A stretch of DNA of 64,000 nt from contig NC_080695.1 of the NCBI RefSeq assembly GCF_030445035.2, positions 51,105,954 to 51,169,953 of the forward strand, given 5' to 3'. Positions 10,581 through 23,505 of this stretch are shown in pieces; within the stretch, counting starts at the first letter, position 1; the number at the start of each line of letters is the position of its first letter. The DNA is from Dasypus novemcinctus (Eukaryota > Chordata > Mammalia > Cingulata > Dasypodidae). The notes beneath the pieces were generated by a model, which ran no database searches, was not told the origin of the DNA, and saw only the letters and a program-made list of their open reading frames with translations. The translations under genes and the position numbers were made by a program.

Positions 10581-13235
10581 CTAATTCTTCCAGTTCCAAG
10601 GGAAAGAATAAAACCCTTTGGTTATTGTGGGGAATGTACAATACTTTTTGTTAAAGGTTATACAGTTCTCAGATTGATTCAGCGTTGGGTGGATATTAAC
10701 TGCCAAGTGCAGATTTTGATAAAAGCCTCTAGGGAGGAAATGTACTGATCGGATTTCTCTTCTTCTTTCTAGCTCTCAATGCAGTCTTTGCTGGGCAGAC
10801 TTTCCAGTTGTCAACAGGCCCCTATAAACCTGCAAAGTGCCAGCTGAGTAATGCTGTGTATTTAGGCTATTTTAAGGAAGGCATACAAGGTGCAAAATGC
10901 CATAGAGTATGGTCAGGTAAATCCAGGGCAGCTAGAGACTCAGCTTTTTAACATAAGCCCTTTAAAGGGAGGATTCCCCAATACAGAAACTTCAGACACT
11001 TATTTACCCTAAGAAATTTGTTGTACTATCATAATTATGAAGAATTGGAAGAAGTATATGGTTTGATAAGCTTCGATATTAGAAGTCCCTTTTTACATCA
11101 TTACCTCCCATTCTTCTGATTCTTCCTAATCTATTAAATAGCACAGCATTTTCACATTTCCAGAGTTCTCCACAACCCATCTGTTCTTTCCTTACCAAAA
11201 TATGGAAGCATAAATTCTTTCTTTGTTAACTTTTGCATAAAATTTGCTTCTTTTATTTTGTCTCTGAGGACCAATATGCATTTCATGTCAGCTGCCAAAT
11301 GTTCAAAGATCCTCTGAAAGTGGGTGACATTTAGCAAATAGTAGTTACATTTTCGAAGCCCTGTTCTGCTTCATTTAAAAATAAAAAATACACTAGAATC
11401 AGACTAAGCCATTATATTTTGCCAAATCCCCTTTACACTTTAACATGCAAAGAAAAGAATGTATCTTTTGGTAACTTTGATATGAAAATGAAACAAAAGA
11501 AAGGGAGTTTCAGGGAACACTAAAGCAAACAAAATGAGCTCTAGAGGTTTGAGGGGTAAGATGATTGGATTCCAGGGGTTACATTAAATAGGCAAATGAT
11601 TTCCCATGTAATTGGCTGGAATGTCAATATAGCAACAACTGCTATTTTTATTCCACTCATGTGCATTTGTGATTCCTTAGAAAACATTGAATTTGCTATT
11701 CAATGGAGATCAAAGACTGAATTTGGACATGGCTAATTCATGTAATTAATTTCAGAAACATGAATTGTATGGATTGTACACTTGCAGTATTTATACCTAT
11801 AATCCTCATTATGTGAATAAGTTAGTGCTTAGTCTATTTAGAAGCATATCCTAATTTGCCTGGTATATTTGTTTGATCCCCACGATGATGCACTTGTACA
11901 GAGTTTTACTGAAATATTCAGAATTATGAATTTTGGGGTCACTGGGATATTTTTCTAGTCCTGTGATTTCTTCCTGCTATTAAACTGAAAATTTTAAATC
12001 TTCCTTCATCTCCTTAATCACTGAAAGATTTTGAGTTCCCCAGAGAGGTTTATCTGCTTTCAAGGGGCTCTGTATTCTATATAATTTGTAGTTACAAAAT
12101 TCCTACATTTCACCAGCTTGTCCCATCAATGGAGAAACTAATTTCTAACTTAATGGAAGGATTTGTAATGGCTTAAGTATTTCATGAGGCTAAAAATTTA
12201 GAACAAACCGATTTTAAATCTCAGTTCAGGATAAAGATGGTTATGACCCAGGAATTATTTATAAAACCATATACAATTTTAAAAGACACAATTTAAAAAA
12301 GCTCAAAAACAGACCTTTTCTTTTCAGTTTCCTTGCTGGTGCTGGGAGGAACAGTCTTCCCATCATATTCATTTTCTTCCATGGTTTCTGCACTCAGAGA
12401 CTGGTGCTTCAGGGAGAACCCATATCTTATTGAATTCACATGATAAATAGGCACTCAATTTTAGTGTGAATTTATCCCATGTTAATGTGCAATTGGTCCA
12501 TGGAATTTATAACTAATTCTAGCTTTTACACTCTTGTTTTCTTAGCTCAACTTTGGCTAAATTGTCAGAGGCACTTGTAAACATATCTATGCTTTTACAG
12601 CATGATAAGATGCCATGGGGAATGCTATGTCAAACATAACTATTTCTGACCAGAAAAATATCTTCATACTTACCAATATACCTAGATTGTTTGGAATTAT
12701 AACTTTGAATTCCTTTAAGGTAGTAACTTAGAGACTATTGATAATTACTCCCTAGAGAAACCTGAAAACCTCACTTGAATATATGTAACTAATTTCCACT
12801 TGGACAGTGATTAAACATGGCATGTATAAATAAAGATTTGATAAAAACAAATTGTAATAGCAGGACATGCTTTAACTCTTTATGTTCTGTCATAGCACAT
12901 ATTATCAAATGATATTGACTTCAGGAAATCCAGATGAGAGGACAGGAGTTCTCCTAGATATGTTCTAGGGAACTATGTTGAAGTATCACAGTTTACTTAT
13001 ATATGTATGTGGAAAGACTATACATTACTTGAGTAGGAAAAACTGTTTTTATTTTCCTCTTAGCAAATGCTAGTTTTGAGGTAAGGTAAACACAATCAAA
13101 TAAATAAAACCCTCCACTTTACCCGTAAAAGGATGATATGATAGTTGGACACAGTAGTCTTACAATGGCAAATCTCATTCATTACTCCATGGTGACGCGT
13201 TGTGAGGCCAGTTGTGATTTACTGAAGATCTCTTT
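10581..13235. other. No recognised gene or repeat (one weak exon-like segment)
   Basis: AT-rich DNA. The only item of note is a minus-strand stretch around 12315-12387 with an acceptor-like CTCTGAGTGCAG, a good ATG context (AAACCATGG) and an open frame. It is treated as a finding and not called a gene. Confidence 0.35.
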
Positions 13236-13239
13236 GAAT

Positions 13240-13385
13240 CTTCGCTCTGTCACTTCCCAGCTGAGTAACCTTAGCCACATCTTTTAAGGTCATGTGTCTG
13301 TCCTCTGGAAACTGGAGATCAAAAGGTTTAATAGGTTTGTGAGAATTTTAAAAAGTAAATAGTACGTGAAAGCAGTTGGAATATA
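13240..13385 (+). repeat. MIR SINE remnant
   Basis: Motifs ctctgtcacttcccagctga, gtaaccttagccacatc and a ggaaactggagatc block follow the MIR core in plus orientation. Confidence 0.6.
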
Positions 13386-15504
13386 TACTCACTAAAGTTT
13401 GGTTGAATCAACAAATATCAGGCTAGGATTTTTTTCTTCCTCTTTTTGTCTTACTCCAGGATCTAGCAATTTAAAGTCTGGATTTATGAAATACAAACAA
13501 ACAACTAGTTTCCTTTGACACAAGGAACAAAATAAGAAAGAATAATAAACTTTATTAAAAGCATCTTTTTTTATTTACAGCAAATTTTATGTAACTTTAA
13601 ATCTAAAGTTAACAACTATGTGTAGCAGAAAAGAATAAAATTGTAATGAGAATTACAGTGGGTTTATAAGCAAATGCCATGCACTGTAAACATACAGACA
13701 TGGAAGGGGATCAAGTCTATACCAGCAGAACTGGTGAAGGCTTCATATGGGAGGCCACGTTTGTGCTGGGATTGAAGTATGAATAGATTTGGAACCATCA
13801 ACTGAGATAAGAGAATTCCACACATTTGGAGAAGCATGAGCAATGCCATGTAAGTGCAGAGTGGGCTCGTCAGGGTCAGAAAGGTGGAATAAAGGAGAAA
13901 GCAAGGATTGATGGGGTAGGATGTCAAACAGCACCAGTAACAAAGTAAATAAGATGCCAACATTTGTGTCCATCCGTATGGCATATATTCACAAAAAATT
14001 TAAGACTTCCCCTTAGTTAATCCAGCGAATCACTGTTGTTGATAACACAATTATAACAGCTCTGAGTCACAACCTTATCACTTGTTCATGTAGTGTAATA
14101 CATTAAAAAGTTTAATGCCTGCCATTATCAATCCCAGGGAATATATAAATACATAATAAATAATTTAGTTTTAAGACATCTGGTAGGATTCAACTCTGAT
14201 CCCTCATTTACTGTATGTGAATAAATGATCTGAAAATTTAACAAGCTTATGCCAATGCAGATATTGAATGGCATCCCATTTTTGTAGTCAGATAATGATT
14301 GGAAAGAACTTAAAAAGAATTTATTGGGAAATAGCACATTCTCTAATTAGGATTTTAACAACATCATTGAAACCAATGTAATATAAAAATAAATTACACT
14401 TGCTTGAGAATATGCACTTTGTATTCACCTCCGCCCAAGCAAAACTCAAAATATGCTGACTTTTTCACTATTGAAAAATGGTGATCTTTTTTAAAATTCT
14501 GGAAGCAGGGAACATCAAAGTAACAGAAAACCACCTAGTTCTAGAGAAGCTATATACTTGCTTTTAGTGGCTTCAATTACAAAAATTAATGTTCATTTAG
14601 GTAGAACACTTTATGTGGAGTTTTGTTTACAGGCAAATACCCCGAAGTTTTCTCAGGTGTCTGTGTTTCTGTAACATTGAACTGGTCAAGGTTTCTCAAC
14701 CCACTAGTCATGGACCTAACTAGTCACCTCCAATCTCTGTCCCTAGGCTGATCCCAAGGTCACGTAGCCTTTCTTCTGTGTTGAGACAAGAGCTCTAGGT
14801 GACCCTTCCTGATACTGTCGGAAACAGGTTGCCTACCAAGACGAACTATGAGAGCAAGTAAGATATTGAAGGAAAGGGTTTGTTTAAATTTTCTTCTGTT
14901 GTTGCTGTTTGTTTCACATTTCTTTTTATCCCTTCCTTGGAGCTCACTAATATATGAATATTCTTCTTTGGGGCTCTCAAGATTAATACAAAATATACTA
15001 CTTCTTAATTAAATACATGCAAATGAGATTTTGAAATAGACAATAAAAAATTTCAATGAGTAGACTCATCAGTTAATGATTCTCAGTATTATCCTTAGAC
15101 TGCAATCGTGATTAAAATGTGCTTATTTTATTGCTATAGTTGTCTGTTCATTTCATGGTTTTGATAACTTGTTTTATTTTTCTTCTGGCTGGCTGAATAT
15201 TCTTAATAAGTTGTACAAATATGCACACATATCTGAGTTCATATACTAAAACTATATTTTGCAAATGCACATGGAAATCTATAAAAATCCACATATGTCT
15301 TAGAGCATATATAAGATTTTTAAGTTATAGGTTTATTTTATATTATTTATATTATGATTGTATGTTTATATATATTCTTACAGGAAATTTTAATGTATGA
15401 TACAAGTATTTTCATCCCAGTATTAATGAGAAAAGTAATAAACATTTCTATTCATGAAAACATTTAAAAGAGAAGCAATCTTACCAGAGAGATGAAAGAT
15501 TTGA
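13386..15504. other. No recognised gene; possible ancient repeat at 13640-13985
   Basis: The sub-interval 13640-13985 (tgaaggcttcatatgggagg, then attccacacatttggagaag) resembles an old interspersed repeat that I cannot name; a 106-codon minus frame there looks incidental. The rest is AT-rich with no supported feature. A TA-rich tract lies near 15290-15380. Confidence 0.3.
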
Positions 15505-15657
15505 CAGTAGTTTTGGTGGATTGAATTGTCTACACCAATTAGATAAGTTCTTGAACTTGGTCTGCTTTCCTATCAGTTTGAACTCATTATAAAAAGGATC
15601 TCTTCAAGAAGTTATTCCTAGTTAGGTTGTAGACAAGTTGAATGAGATAGAGTCTTA
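15505..15657 (+). mobile_element. MaLR-type LTR, left part
   Basis: Begins near tggtggattgaattgtctac. It shows the tcagtttgaactcattataa and aaaaggatctcttcaagaag blocks in the same order as the LTRs at 2.8-3.7 kb. Broken at 15657 by an L1 insertion; the remainder lies at 16524-16755. Confidence 0.6.
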
Positions 15658-16523
15658 TTTTTATTTTTTTAATTTTTAAATGAAATTTTATTGAAGGATA
15701 TCATTCATATAAGAACATACATAAACGATAATATATATTAAAAATTGTGAACTTACAAATAAAACACACATATCATCCTACAAGGCTCCCATACAGCTAC
15801 CCACCTCCAATACCTGGCATTGTTGTGAAACATTTGTTACAAACTATGAAAGAGAGTGTAAATGGTAATGTAAACTGTAATCCATCGTTAGTAGCAATGC
15901 TTCAACTTGTATTCATCAATTGTAATGGGTGTACTACACTAATGAGGGATGTTGTTGATGTGGGAAATTATGGGAGGGGGAGAGAGTGGAGCATATGGGA
16001 ATCCCTTATATTTTTTATACAACATTTATGTAATGTTTAAATGTACTTTAAAATTTTTTTAAGTAAAAATAATACTACTAGCTGTAGCCCATATCTTATA
16101 TTTGGTGTATTATCTACCTGCCCACCCAATTATTAACACCTTGTATTAATATTATATATTTGCTATCATTCATGAGAGAACATTCTCATATTTGTTCTGT
16201 TAACCACAGTCCATCATCCACCACAGGATTCACATATAGTCCCGTGCTTTGTACAACCCATTCAAAGTGTACACTCAGTGATTCACATTTTCCTCACAGA
16301 GTTGTGCTGTCATCACCTCAGTCAATTTTAGAACATTTTCATTACTCCAAAAGGAAAAATCCCATACCCTTATGCCCCCTATTGTTCCTTCAAAATGAAA
16401 TATCTTCTCACTGTTAAATATAATTCATAAGCTGCATTAGTTGTAATTTTCCCCGTGTGTCAGCATAGTCTTAGCACTTTGTGAAAGAAGAGCATTCTTT
16501 CATTTATGTTGTTAAGAGGTTTG
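15658..16523 (-). mobile_element. 5'-truncated L1 3' UTR inserted into an LTR
   Basis: Minus-strand L1 3' UTR with its T-rich (A-tail) end at the left (15658-15680). It shares an ordered series of blocks with the L1 3' UTR at 42.2-42.8 kb, such as attgtgaacttac, ggctcccataca, tgttctgttaaccacagtcc and tttgtacaacccattcaaag. The host LTR sequence gtctta is present on both sides (15652-15657 and 16524-16529), a minimal target duplication. A plus-strand L1 3' end sits inside it (15860-16075). No coding sequence remains. Confidence 0.7.
15860..16075 (+). mobile_element. L1 3' end (plus strand) nested in the minus-strand L1 piece
   Basis: The order ttcatcaattgtaatgggtg, tactacactaatgagggatg, a G-rich gggagggggagag run, then gcatatgggaatccctta and an AT-rich tail is the standard 3' terminus of L1M-type elements read 5' to 3'. 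It interrupts the 3' UTR seen uninterrupted at about 42415-42450. Confidence 0.65.
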
Positions 16524-16755
16524 GTCTTACTCCAGATTACTGGAGTCCTTCATAAGCAGAGGAAATGCAGGTATAGTGAGAAGGCTCTGGGAGGACAGAA
16601 GCTGGAAGTCACTGGAAGCTGAGGGAGAGAGAAGAAGCTGTTTTCTTGAGATGGGAAAGCCAAGGAACCCAAGAACCACAGCCATCCAGAGCACTGCAGA
16701 CCTGAAAGGAGGCAAGCCTTCTTGCTGCTGAAACCAGGAGCCATGTTGCTAAGCT
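16524..16755 (+). mobile_element. MaLR-type LTR, right part
   Basis: Continues the LTR begun at 15505: ggtcttactccagattactg, gagtccttcataagcag and a purine-rich stretch (16570-16640), then a ccatgttgct-like block. The 3' terminal part is missing. Small minus-strand frames here (16527-16812) are shadows of the repeat. Confidence 0.6.
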
Positions 16756-17409
16756 AACACACTGCATGGCATTTCTCATATCAGCCCAAAAAGCTAAGGC
16801 AGCAGGCAACATCCAGATAAATGTTCACAAGTTTAGTATGCATCTCAAAAATCTTCATGATGCTAACGAAGGTCCCTGTCTTTAGACTTACTTTCTTATT
16901 TTGCTAAAGCACCCATATCCTCTTGGTAAATCCAAGGATTTTAGTAATAGACACATTTCAGTTTCTCTAGAAATATCTCAATTTTCGATGAAAAATCATC
17001 ATCAGGTTGGTGTCTTTGAGTATTTTTAAATATTCTGTCCATAGCCTTGGAGTGAAGGGAAAGCAGTGAAAAAATGCTGCCTTTTTCTGAATGATTATAT
17101 CTAGAATTTATCTCCAGTTATTGGTTACTACTTTGATTTTTTTCCATTTTGGGTGGTCTCCATAAACACAAGTCTTCTCACATTCTTTGTCTAGTTCCCA
17201 ATTTTGAATTTCCATTACCTAACCATGGCTTCCCTCATTTCTGGGTTGTACCACATTGTATATTCTTTCTATACCACAAACTTGGCCTAGCAGCCCTTCA
17301 AAAATCATGTCAGGCATTTTTTTTTCCTGTGAAATTTCCTTGTGATATCCAAAGAGTTAAGCATAGCTTTTTTGGGTTGCTTAGTATCTTGCGTGTGGTC
17401 CTAAGGTAG
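16756..17409. other. No recognised feature
   Basis: AT-rich, with an 86-codon plus frame at 17149-17409 that has no recognisable homology. Confidence 0.35.
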
Positions 17410-18361
17410 AAGACATAGCAAACAGAAAATCTTAAGTGTATTTTGATTTTTAAAGACTGTTTTACAGGGTAAAAGACATATAAAAGCTGCACATATTTAA
17501 AGTGTATAATGTGATACATTTTTACATTTTTTCATAAAATCATCTCTACAATCAAGATAGTGAACATAAACATTTTCAGAAGTTTCCCTCTGCTCCTCTG
17601 CCCCTTGATAATCTCTTTGTTACCCACTCCACTCACCCATTTATTTACCTTCCAACAATCTCAAGCACCCCAATCTGCTATCTGTCACTATATATTAATT
17701 TGCAATTTCTAGAATTTTATATAAATAAAATCATGGAGCACATGCTCTGTTATTGGCTTCTTTCATTGATAATAATTTAGAGATTCATTAGTGGTGTTTT
17801 CTCCATCAACAGTTCATTCCTTTTTATTGGTGACCAATTTCAATTAAATGATATACCACAATCTGTTTATCCATTTACTTGCTGATGAATATTTGGGTTC
17901 TTTGTATGAACACATGATTACTATTATTTTCTTTATCTTGTGTTATCACTGATGTGCAGAATGGCTAGATCTTAGGGAGATATACATGTCAGTTTTTAAG
18001 AAACTGCCAAAAGGTTCCAAAGTAGTTATACCATCTTTAATTCCCACAAGAATTCTATGATCATTCTAGCCCTCCATATCCTCAACGTATTTTCTAATTT
18101 CTCTTTTAATTTCTTCTTTGTCCCATAATATGCTATACTGCTTCTTAATATTAGAAAAAATGTTAGCTATTTCTGTTAGGAACATCTCACCTAATTCCAT
18201 TGTGCTCAGATAATATACTTAGAATAATGTGAATCCTTTCAAATATGTTAAGACTTGTGTTATGACCCAGGATATGTCTGTCTGGTAAATCCTGAGAGTG
18301 CACTTGAACCGGATGTGTTTTGTGTTGTTGATGTTGGTTAGTTCAGGTTGATTACTTACGT
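17410..18361 (-). mobile_element. Old L1, 3' portion and ORF2 remnant
   Basis: Read on the minus strand this follows L1 3' UTR and ORF2 C-terminal sequence. Recognisable blocks are agattcattagtggtgtttt, ccacaatctgtttatccatt and aagaaactgccaaaaggttcc. All frames are broken. It is the 3' part of an element that continues at 19450-19810 and 20196-21180, separated by two later insertions. Confidence 0.65.
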
Positions 18362-19449
18362 GGTTTATATCTGCTAATACACATGTCTTCACTCTAAACT
18401 TCAGTGCAGGTCCACACAAATCACCTTGCAAGCTGAAGTAGTGCAAAGAGATCTTAAGGGCAAAAGCATGCAATTGTGCCACAACATTTAAAACTTTTTG
18501 TCAAAACCTTAAACACTTTCTCACATCAGTTATCACAATCACTCTCCTCATTTATTTCAAGAAGTTTTCCATCACTAACTTCTTCTAGCTGTGTCTCTAG
18601 AATCTCTCGAATGGCAGCAAAGTCAGTATTCTCATGGTCAGCTCTTTCTTCTATAACACCTTAGAATCTAGGGCACAGTTCACTGCAGCATCCTTATCTG
18701 CCCTAGTAGGTTTACCAGGTATTAAACATTAATCAATTTGTGTCAACTTCTGAATTAATGAACCCAGTCTCTATTGGAAGTAAAATGTTCTTCTTTGGTC
18801 TCTTTGTAATTACTGTTTTCTTGCAATATGGCAAATAATTTGATACTTCTCTACGAATGCTAGCCAAAATTATGATAATCAGTACAAAAAAGTAACTGCA
18901 TTCCACTTCAACCATAAAAGGCTTTCCTACCCTCCAGTAATTTAAATTGAAATATGTTGAAATGACATTTCCTTTTTATTTAATATCTGTCATGCTTTTC
19001 AATAAGTTTCATACTATATCTTCATGCAGGTCAAAGTTTAGTTCTATCTTTGCTTAATATTGCCATTTTCAAAGTCACGTTCTTCTTCCTGCATAATCAA
19101 CTTTTGATTCTTTGTTGTTCTTACATCTTTGCCAACTCCCACTTTACCTATTTATTTTTGTAAACTGTCAAATGTGTTTCACTGGGCGATAAGGAAGCAA
19201 TACATGTACATTCTTTGCTGTCAGTGTAGGAACTGAAAACATAGGAACCATGACATGTCACTGACAGACTTTGAAAGAAGTGATGTGACTTGTCACAGGT
19301 CATGATGGGTCTCTGTTATCCATATAGTGATTTGTGAACTCAAGAGTTAGTATTAGTAAAATTTGAGTTTACTAAATAACTCACAGTTAAAAAGCCATAG
19401 TAACTTAACTGAACTGAGTTGTTGAAGAACTCATCATTTCGCTAAACCA
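18362..19449. mobile_element. Unassigned 1.1-kb insertion splitting an old L1
   Basis: L1 sequence stops near 18361 and resumes near 19450; the intervening DNA does not resemble L1. On the minus strand 18526-18663 is open for 45 codons and reads as an acidic, Glu/Asp-rich peptide (ENTDFAAIREILETQLEEVS within it), suggesting a remnant of a coding element such as a DNA transposase tail or a processed gene copy. I found no terminal inverted repeats, poly(A) or target duplication that would decide the class. Confidence 0.3.
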
Positions 19450-19810
19450 TGGAACCTGAAATATTTGTGTATTGAAAGTGTGCAATGTGAAGACTGTCTA
19501 TATTTCCTGATAAATCTCCTACTTGTATTATCAATTAGTGAGATAAGGATATTGAAATCTCTCACTATAATTGAGGAATTGTGTAAATCTCCTTTATATC
19601 CTCTCTGTTTTTGCTTCATGTATTTTAAACTTCTATTATTAGATTTAGAAATATTTAGAATTGTTATTTCTTCTGGATAAATTGATACCTTTGTCCTTTT
19701 GTCATTATAAATTTACCATTTTACATCTTGTAATAGATTTTGCTCTCTAGTCTACGTAATCTGGTATGTATTAAACCACTTCTGTGTTCTGTTGTTGAAT
19801 GCTATCATGG
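19450..19810 (-). mobile_element. Old L1, ORF2 endonuclease-region remnant
   Basis: Matches the L1 ORF2 N-terminal region read on the minus strand: aaggatattgaaatctctca, ctataattgaggaattg, ctgtttttgcttcatgtat. Diverged and without an open frame. Confidence 0.6.
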
Positions 19811-20195
19811 TGTGATAATTGTATGCAATGAAACAACTTAGGTGTTGTTAAGGTATTTTGTAGATGTAGTTAACATCTAAAATCAGTTGACTTTAAATAA
19901 AGGTGATTCAATAACGTGGGTAGTCTCATTTAATAAGTTGAAAGGCTTAATTAAGAGCAAAACTCAGGTTTTACAAAGATTGTCTTGAGACTGCAACATA
20001 AAATCTTGCTTAAGTTTCCATCCAGCTGGCCTGCCATACAAATGTTAAAAGTTCAATCCTCACTTGTATGAGCCAATTATTTAAAATAAACCTATGTGTC
20101 CCTACATAAGTCTCTATATCTATTTATCTTTTTATTTCTCTCTCTCTCCATATCTATATATGATTAGTTCTCTTTCTCTGGAGCACCCTGATTCA
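19811..20195 (+). mobile_element. LTR-like element (ERVL/MaLR class) inserted in L1
   Basis: Begins TGTGATAATTGTATGCAATG. Its 3' half has the typical LTR end: gtatgagccaattattt, an AATAAA signal (aaaataaacc near 20084), a TA/TC-rich run, then tctctttctctggagcaccc and tgattca. About 385 bp, with L1 sequence on both sides. The target duplication is not clear. Confidence 0.55.
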
Positions 20196-21180
20196 GGGGG
20201 TGTATATTTTTCAATTATTTTTCTTTTAGTATTTATGCTGTTTTTGTATTTAATGAGTTTTTCCTGTATGCAACATATTTTTGGGTTTTCCAATTTTTAT
20301 CTATCTTAAGAATCCTTGCCTTTTAATTGGGATGTCTAGACAATTTATATTTAGTGTTATTATTGATATGTAAGATTTAAAATATAATATTCTATTTGTT
20401 TTCTATTTTTCCTATCTGTTAGTTTTGTATCTTTCTCTGTCTTTACATTAATTTTGATTCACTTTATCATCTCTTTGTGGCCCTTTGTTTTGTGGATTAA
20501 TGGCAGTTTTAGGTTTATGATATACATGTTTTACTTATCACAATCTACATTCAAGAGATAGTACATAATTAAATGTTCACTTAAAATAGTATACTTTTAT
20601 TCCATTTCCTCTCCTCCCAGCTATTTTGTCATTGTTTTCAACTATTTTATTTTCAATCTGTATTATAAATGCCACACTCCACTTATTTAATATTTATTTA
20701 AAAGGTGAATTGTCTTGAAGAGATTTTAATAATATGAAAGATATTTTACCTTTACCTATGAATTTATCATTTCTGGCCTTCTTCTTTCCTTTTCATAATC
20801 TCTTTTTCATCTGGTATCATTTTCTTTCGGTGTGAGGGACACCTTTTAATTTTTTATATAGTATAAGTGTGCTGAGAAAAAATTCTACATACCTGGCATT
20901 CATTAAATACTCAGTGCAATCAATATTTATTTTTATCTATTACTATCTTAATTTGCTTTTTCTGAATATTTATTTATTTGATTTTCAATTTCTATTCTTT
21001 AAAATTTCTAGTTTTATTACCAATTTTAACATTTTTCTTATTAACAGCAACTCATTTTCCTTACTTATGACATATTGCTATATTTTCCCCATCATTAATA
21101 TAGAAGGGATATCTCATTTCAACTATTCTACAGTATTAGATGCTATCTTATCATGTTTCCTGTCTTTAGAATGTTAGCTG
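20196..21180 (-). mobile_element. Old L1, ORF2 start to ORF1 remnant
   Basis: Continues the L1 interrupted at 19810. Minus-strand L1 blocks include ccttttaattgggatgtcta (start of ORF2), tttagtgttattattgatat (inter-ORF region) and tttcggtgtgagggacacct (ORF1). The plus-strand frames of 102 and 71 codons here are antisense shadows. Confidence 0.55.
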
Positions 21181-22520
21181 TGATAATTCAGTTTACAAAA
21201 AAAAACTAAAGTTGACCACTTTAATGCTGAAGGAAAAATGTTTTATATGTTTGACTATTGAATTAATCCATTAATTTGCTTATCACTATCTACCACATTG
21301 CAGAGTAAGAAAGATTTTAGATAACTGCCTGGATATCATTCACATTTTTTAACCCTGCCACTATTGTAGGAGATTTAACAACACCAGAATATCTAAATTA
21401 AAGTAAATAATGACAAATAAATGGATGCTGATTTGGATTTCTTGGTAGATAATTGCTTTTAGTGGAGTGAATTAAGGAATTAATGCTGGTTTTCATCAGA
21501 GAGCAAGTATCTTTGAGAGTCATTATGTATACTTGAGTCTGTTAAATTTTCATCTCAAAAATAAAAAGATGTGATGTCTATATCAAGAAGCTGAAATGTG
21601 GTGAAATAAAGAATGCAGATTAATGACTCTAAATCATGTTTATTCTACTATTGTTAGTCATTTATTTATCAATTCATTCAAATAATTGCTTATTAAATAT
21701 ATTCTAAATGCCTGGCAATGTGCTGGGATACTGTCATTTGAAATGCAATTTTCTCTTCACTTGGGTTTATGATTTCATGATGAGAGGCAGATAGATAAAA
21801 GTCTGCAAAGTGTTAATGGTTCAGTTTTATAATTATTTATTGGATGTATTAGGAGAAAATAAAAAGGAGTGATCACCTACACACCCAGAAAATTATTTCT
21901 TATAATATTTTTCAGTTCCAGATTTAATACCTTGTATTAAAGCACAAGTGCTAAACAAAATACCATAAACTAGCCATTCTGTCTATGGCTTATATACCAT
22001 TGGGGATTCCCTAGGTAATGTAAGTGTAGCCTGTTGAGGCCAAATCTATTTTTACAATAATTCTCATAATAATTTTATTTCATTAAAATACAAAAATAAG
22101 TAATAATGACACTTGCCCTTTTCATGGTGCTGACATTTTCTCTGATGTTGCAAAAGCAATGGTGGGTAAAACTGGGGTGCCTTCCAAAGAATCAAGTACC
22201 AACTATTACTAGGACTTCTATTCTGCACTGCTACACAATCTTGGAAGAAACAAAAGACAGTCTCACTTAAAAATATCCTTTATAAGGAAGTAAAAATTAT
22301 TAATATTATTAAATATTGGCCCATGAGTATATATATTTGTATGTTTAAAGCATGCATTCAAACTTATTTTAAAAGTAATGGTATTATTAAGAAAATGTTC
22401 AAAGACAAAAATTTGTTTTCACTTGGTTTTGAGTCTTCTCTTGAAATGTTACACAAACTCAGAAGTGAACTACTAATACTTGGGAATCAGCATATTTATT
22501 TGCATGTGTTCTTACATTTT
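21181..22520. other. No recognised gene; possible old repeat at 21650-21850
   Basis: The segment gtcatttatttatcaattca followed by aaatgcctggcaatgtgctg resembles a common ancient mammalian repeat block. Otherwise AT-rich DNA without a feature. Confidence 0.3.
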
Positions 22521-23505
22521 TTCCTTTTTTTATAAGAGTAGTTGTAAGTTTGCAGAAAAAGCATACAGAAAATACAGGAATCCCATAAACTACCCTATTA
22601 TTAACACCTTGCTTTTAGTGTGGTATTTTTGCTGCAAATAATGAAACAGCATTTTTATAATTATACTATTATAATTACATATTATAAATATAATAGGGTT
22701 CAGTGTGTTGTACAGTGCTATGGATATTATTTTATATTTATTCTAGTAACATATATACAACTTAAAATGTAAAACCACCTTTATATATACATATCAGTGC
22801 TGTTAATTATTTTCACAATGTTTTGCTACAATCACCACCATTCATTACAAAAATTTTTCCAGTCTTCCAAATAGAAACAATGTGGAATGTCAGCATTAAA
22901 TCTCCGTTTTCCACCACCACCCTGGCTCCTGGTAATCTATATTCTAGCGTCTGACTCTATGAGTTTGTTTATGCTAATTATTTCATATTAGTGAGATAAC
23001 ACAATATTTGTCCTTTTGCGTCTGGTTTATTATACTCAACATATTGTTGCGTTTATCAGGACTTCATTAATATTTGTGGCTGATTAATATCCCATTGTAT
23101 GTATATATCACACTTTATTCATCATTTGATGAACACTTAAGTTGTTTCCATCCTTTGCAGTTGTGAATAATTCCTCTATGAACATCAGTGTGCAAATACT
23201 GGTTTGCATCCCTGCTTTAAGTTCTTTTGGATATATATTTAGAAGTAGGATTGCTGAATCAAATAGTAATTCTGTACTTAAATTTCTGAGGAATTGCCAA
23301 ACTGTTTCCACAGTAACTGCACCATTTTACATTCCACCAACAATTAATGAACATCCACTATTTCTGCACATCCTCTCCCACACTTGTAAATTTCTACTTT
23401 TCTTAATCGTAGCCATTCTAGTGGGTGTGAAATGGCACCTTCTTTTGGTTTTGATTTGAATTGCCTTAATGAATGATGTTAGTCATCTTTTGATATGCTT
23501 TTCTC
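22521..23505 (-). mobile_element. L1 3' UTR and ORF2 C-terminus (internally deleted element)
   Basis: The T-rich left end (22512-22530) is the A-tail on the minus strand. The 3' UTR (tattattaacaccttgcttt) is followed by ORF2 C-terminal DNA: tttccatcctttgcagttgt, aggaattgccaaactgtttc, gtgggtgtgaaatggcacc. The minus frame at 23108-23311 holds a degraded ORF2 C-terminus. At about 23505 the sequence jumps straight to ORF1. Confidence 0.75.
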
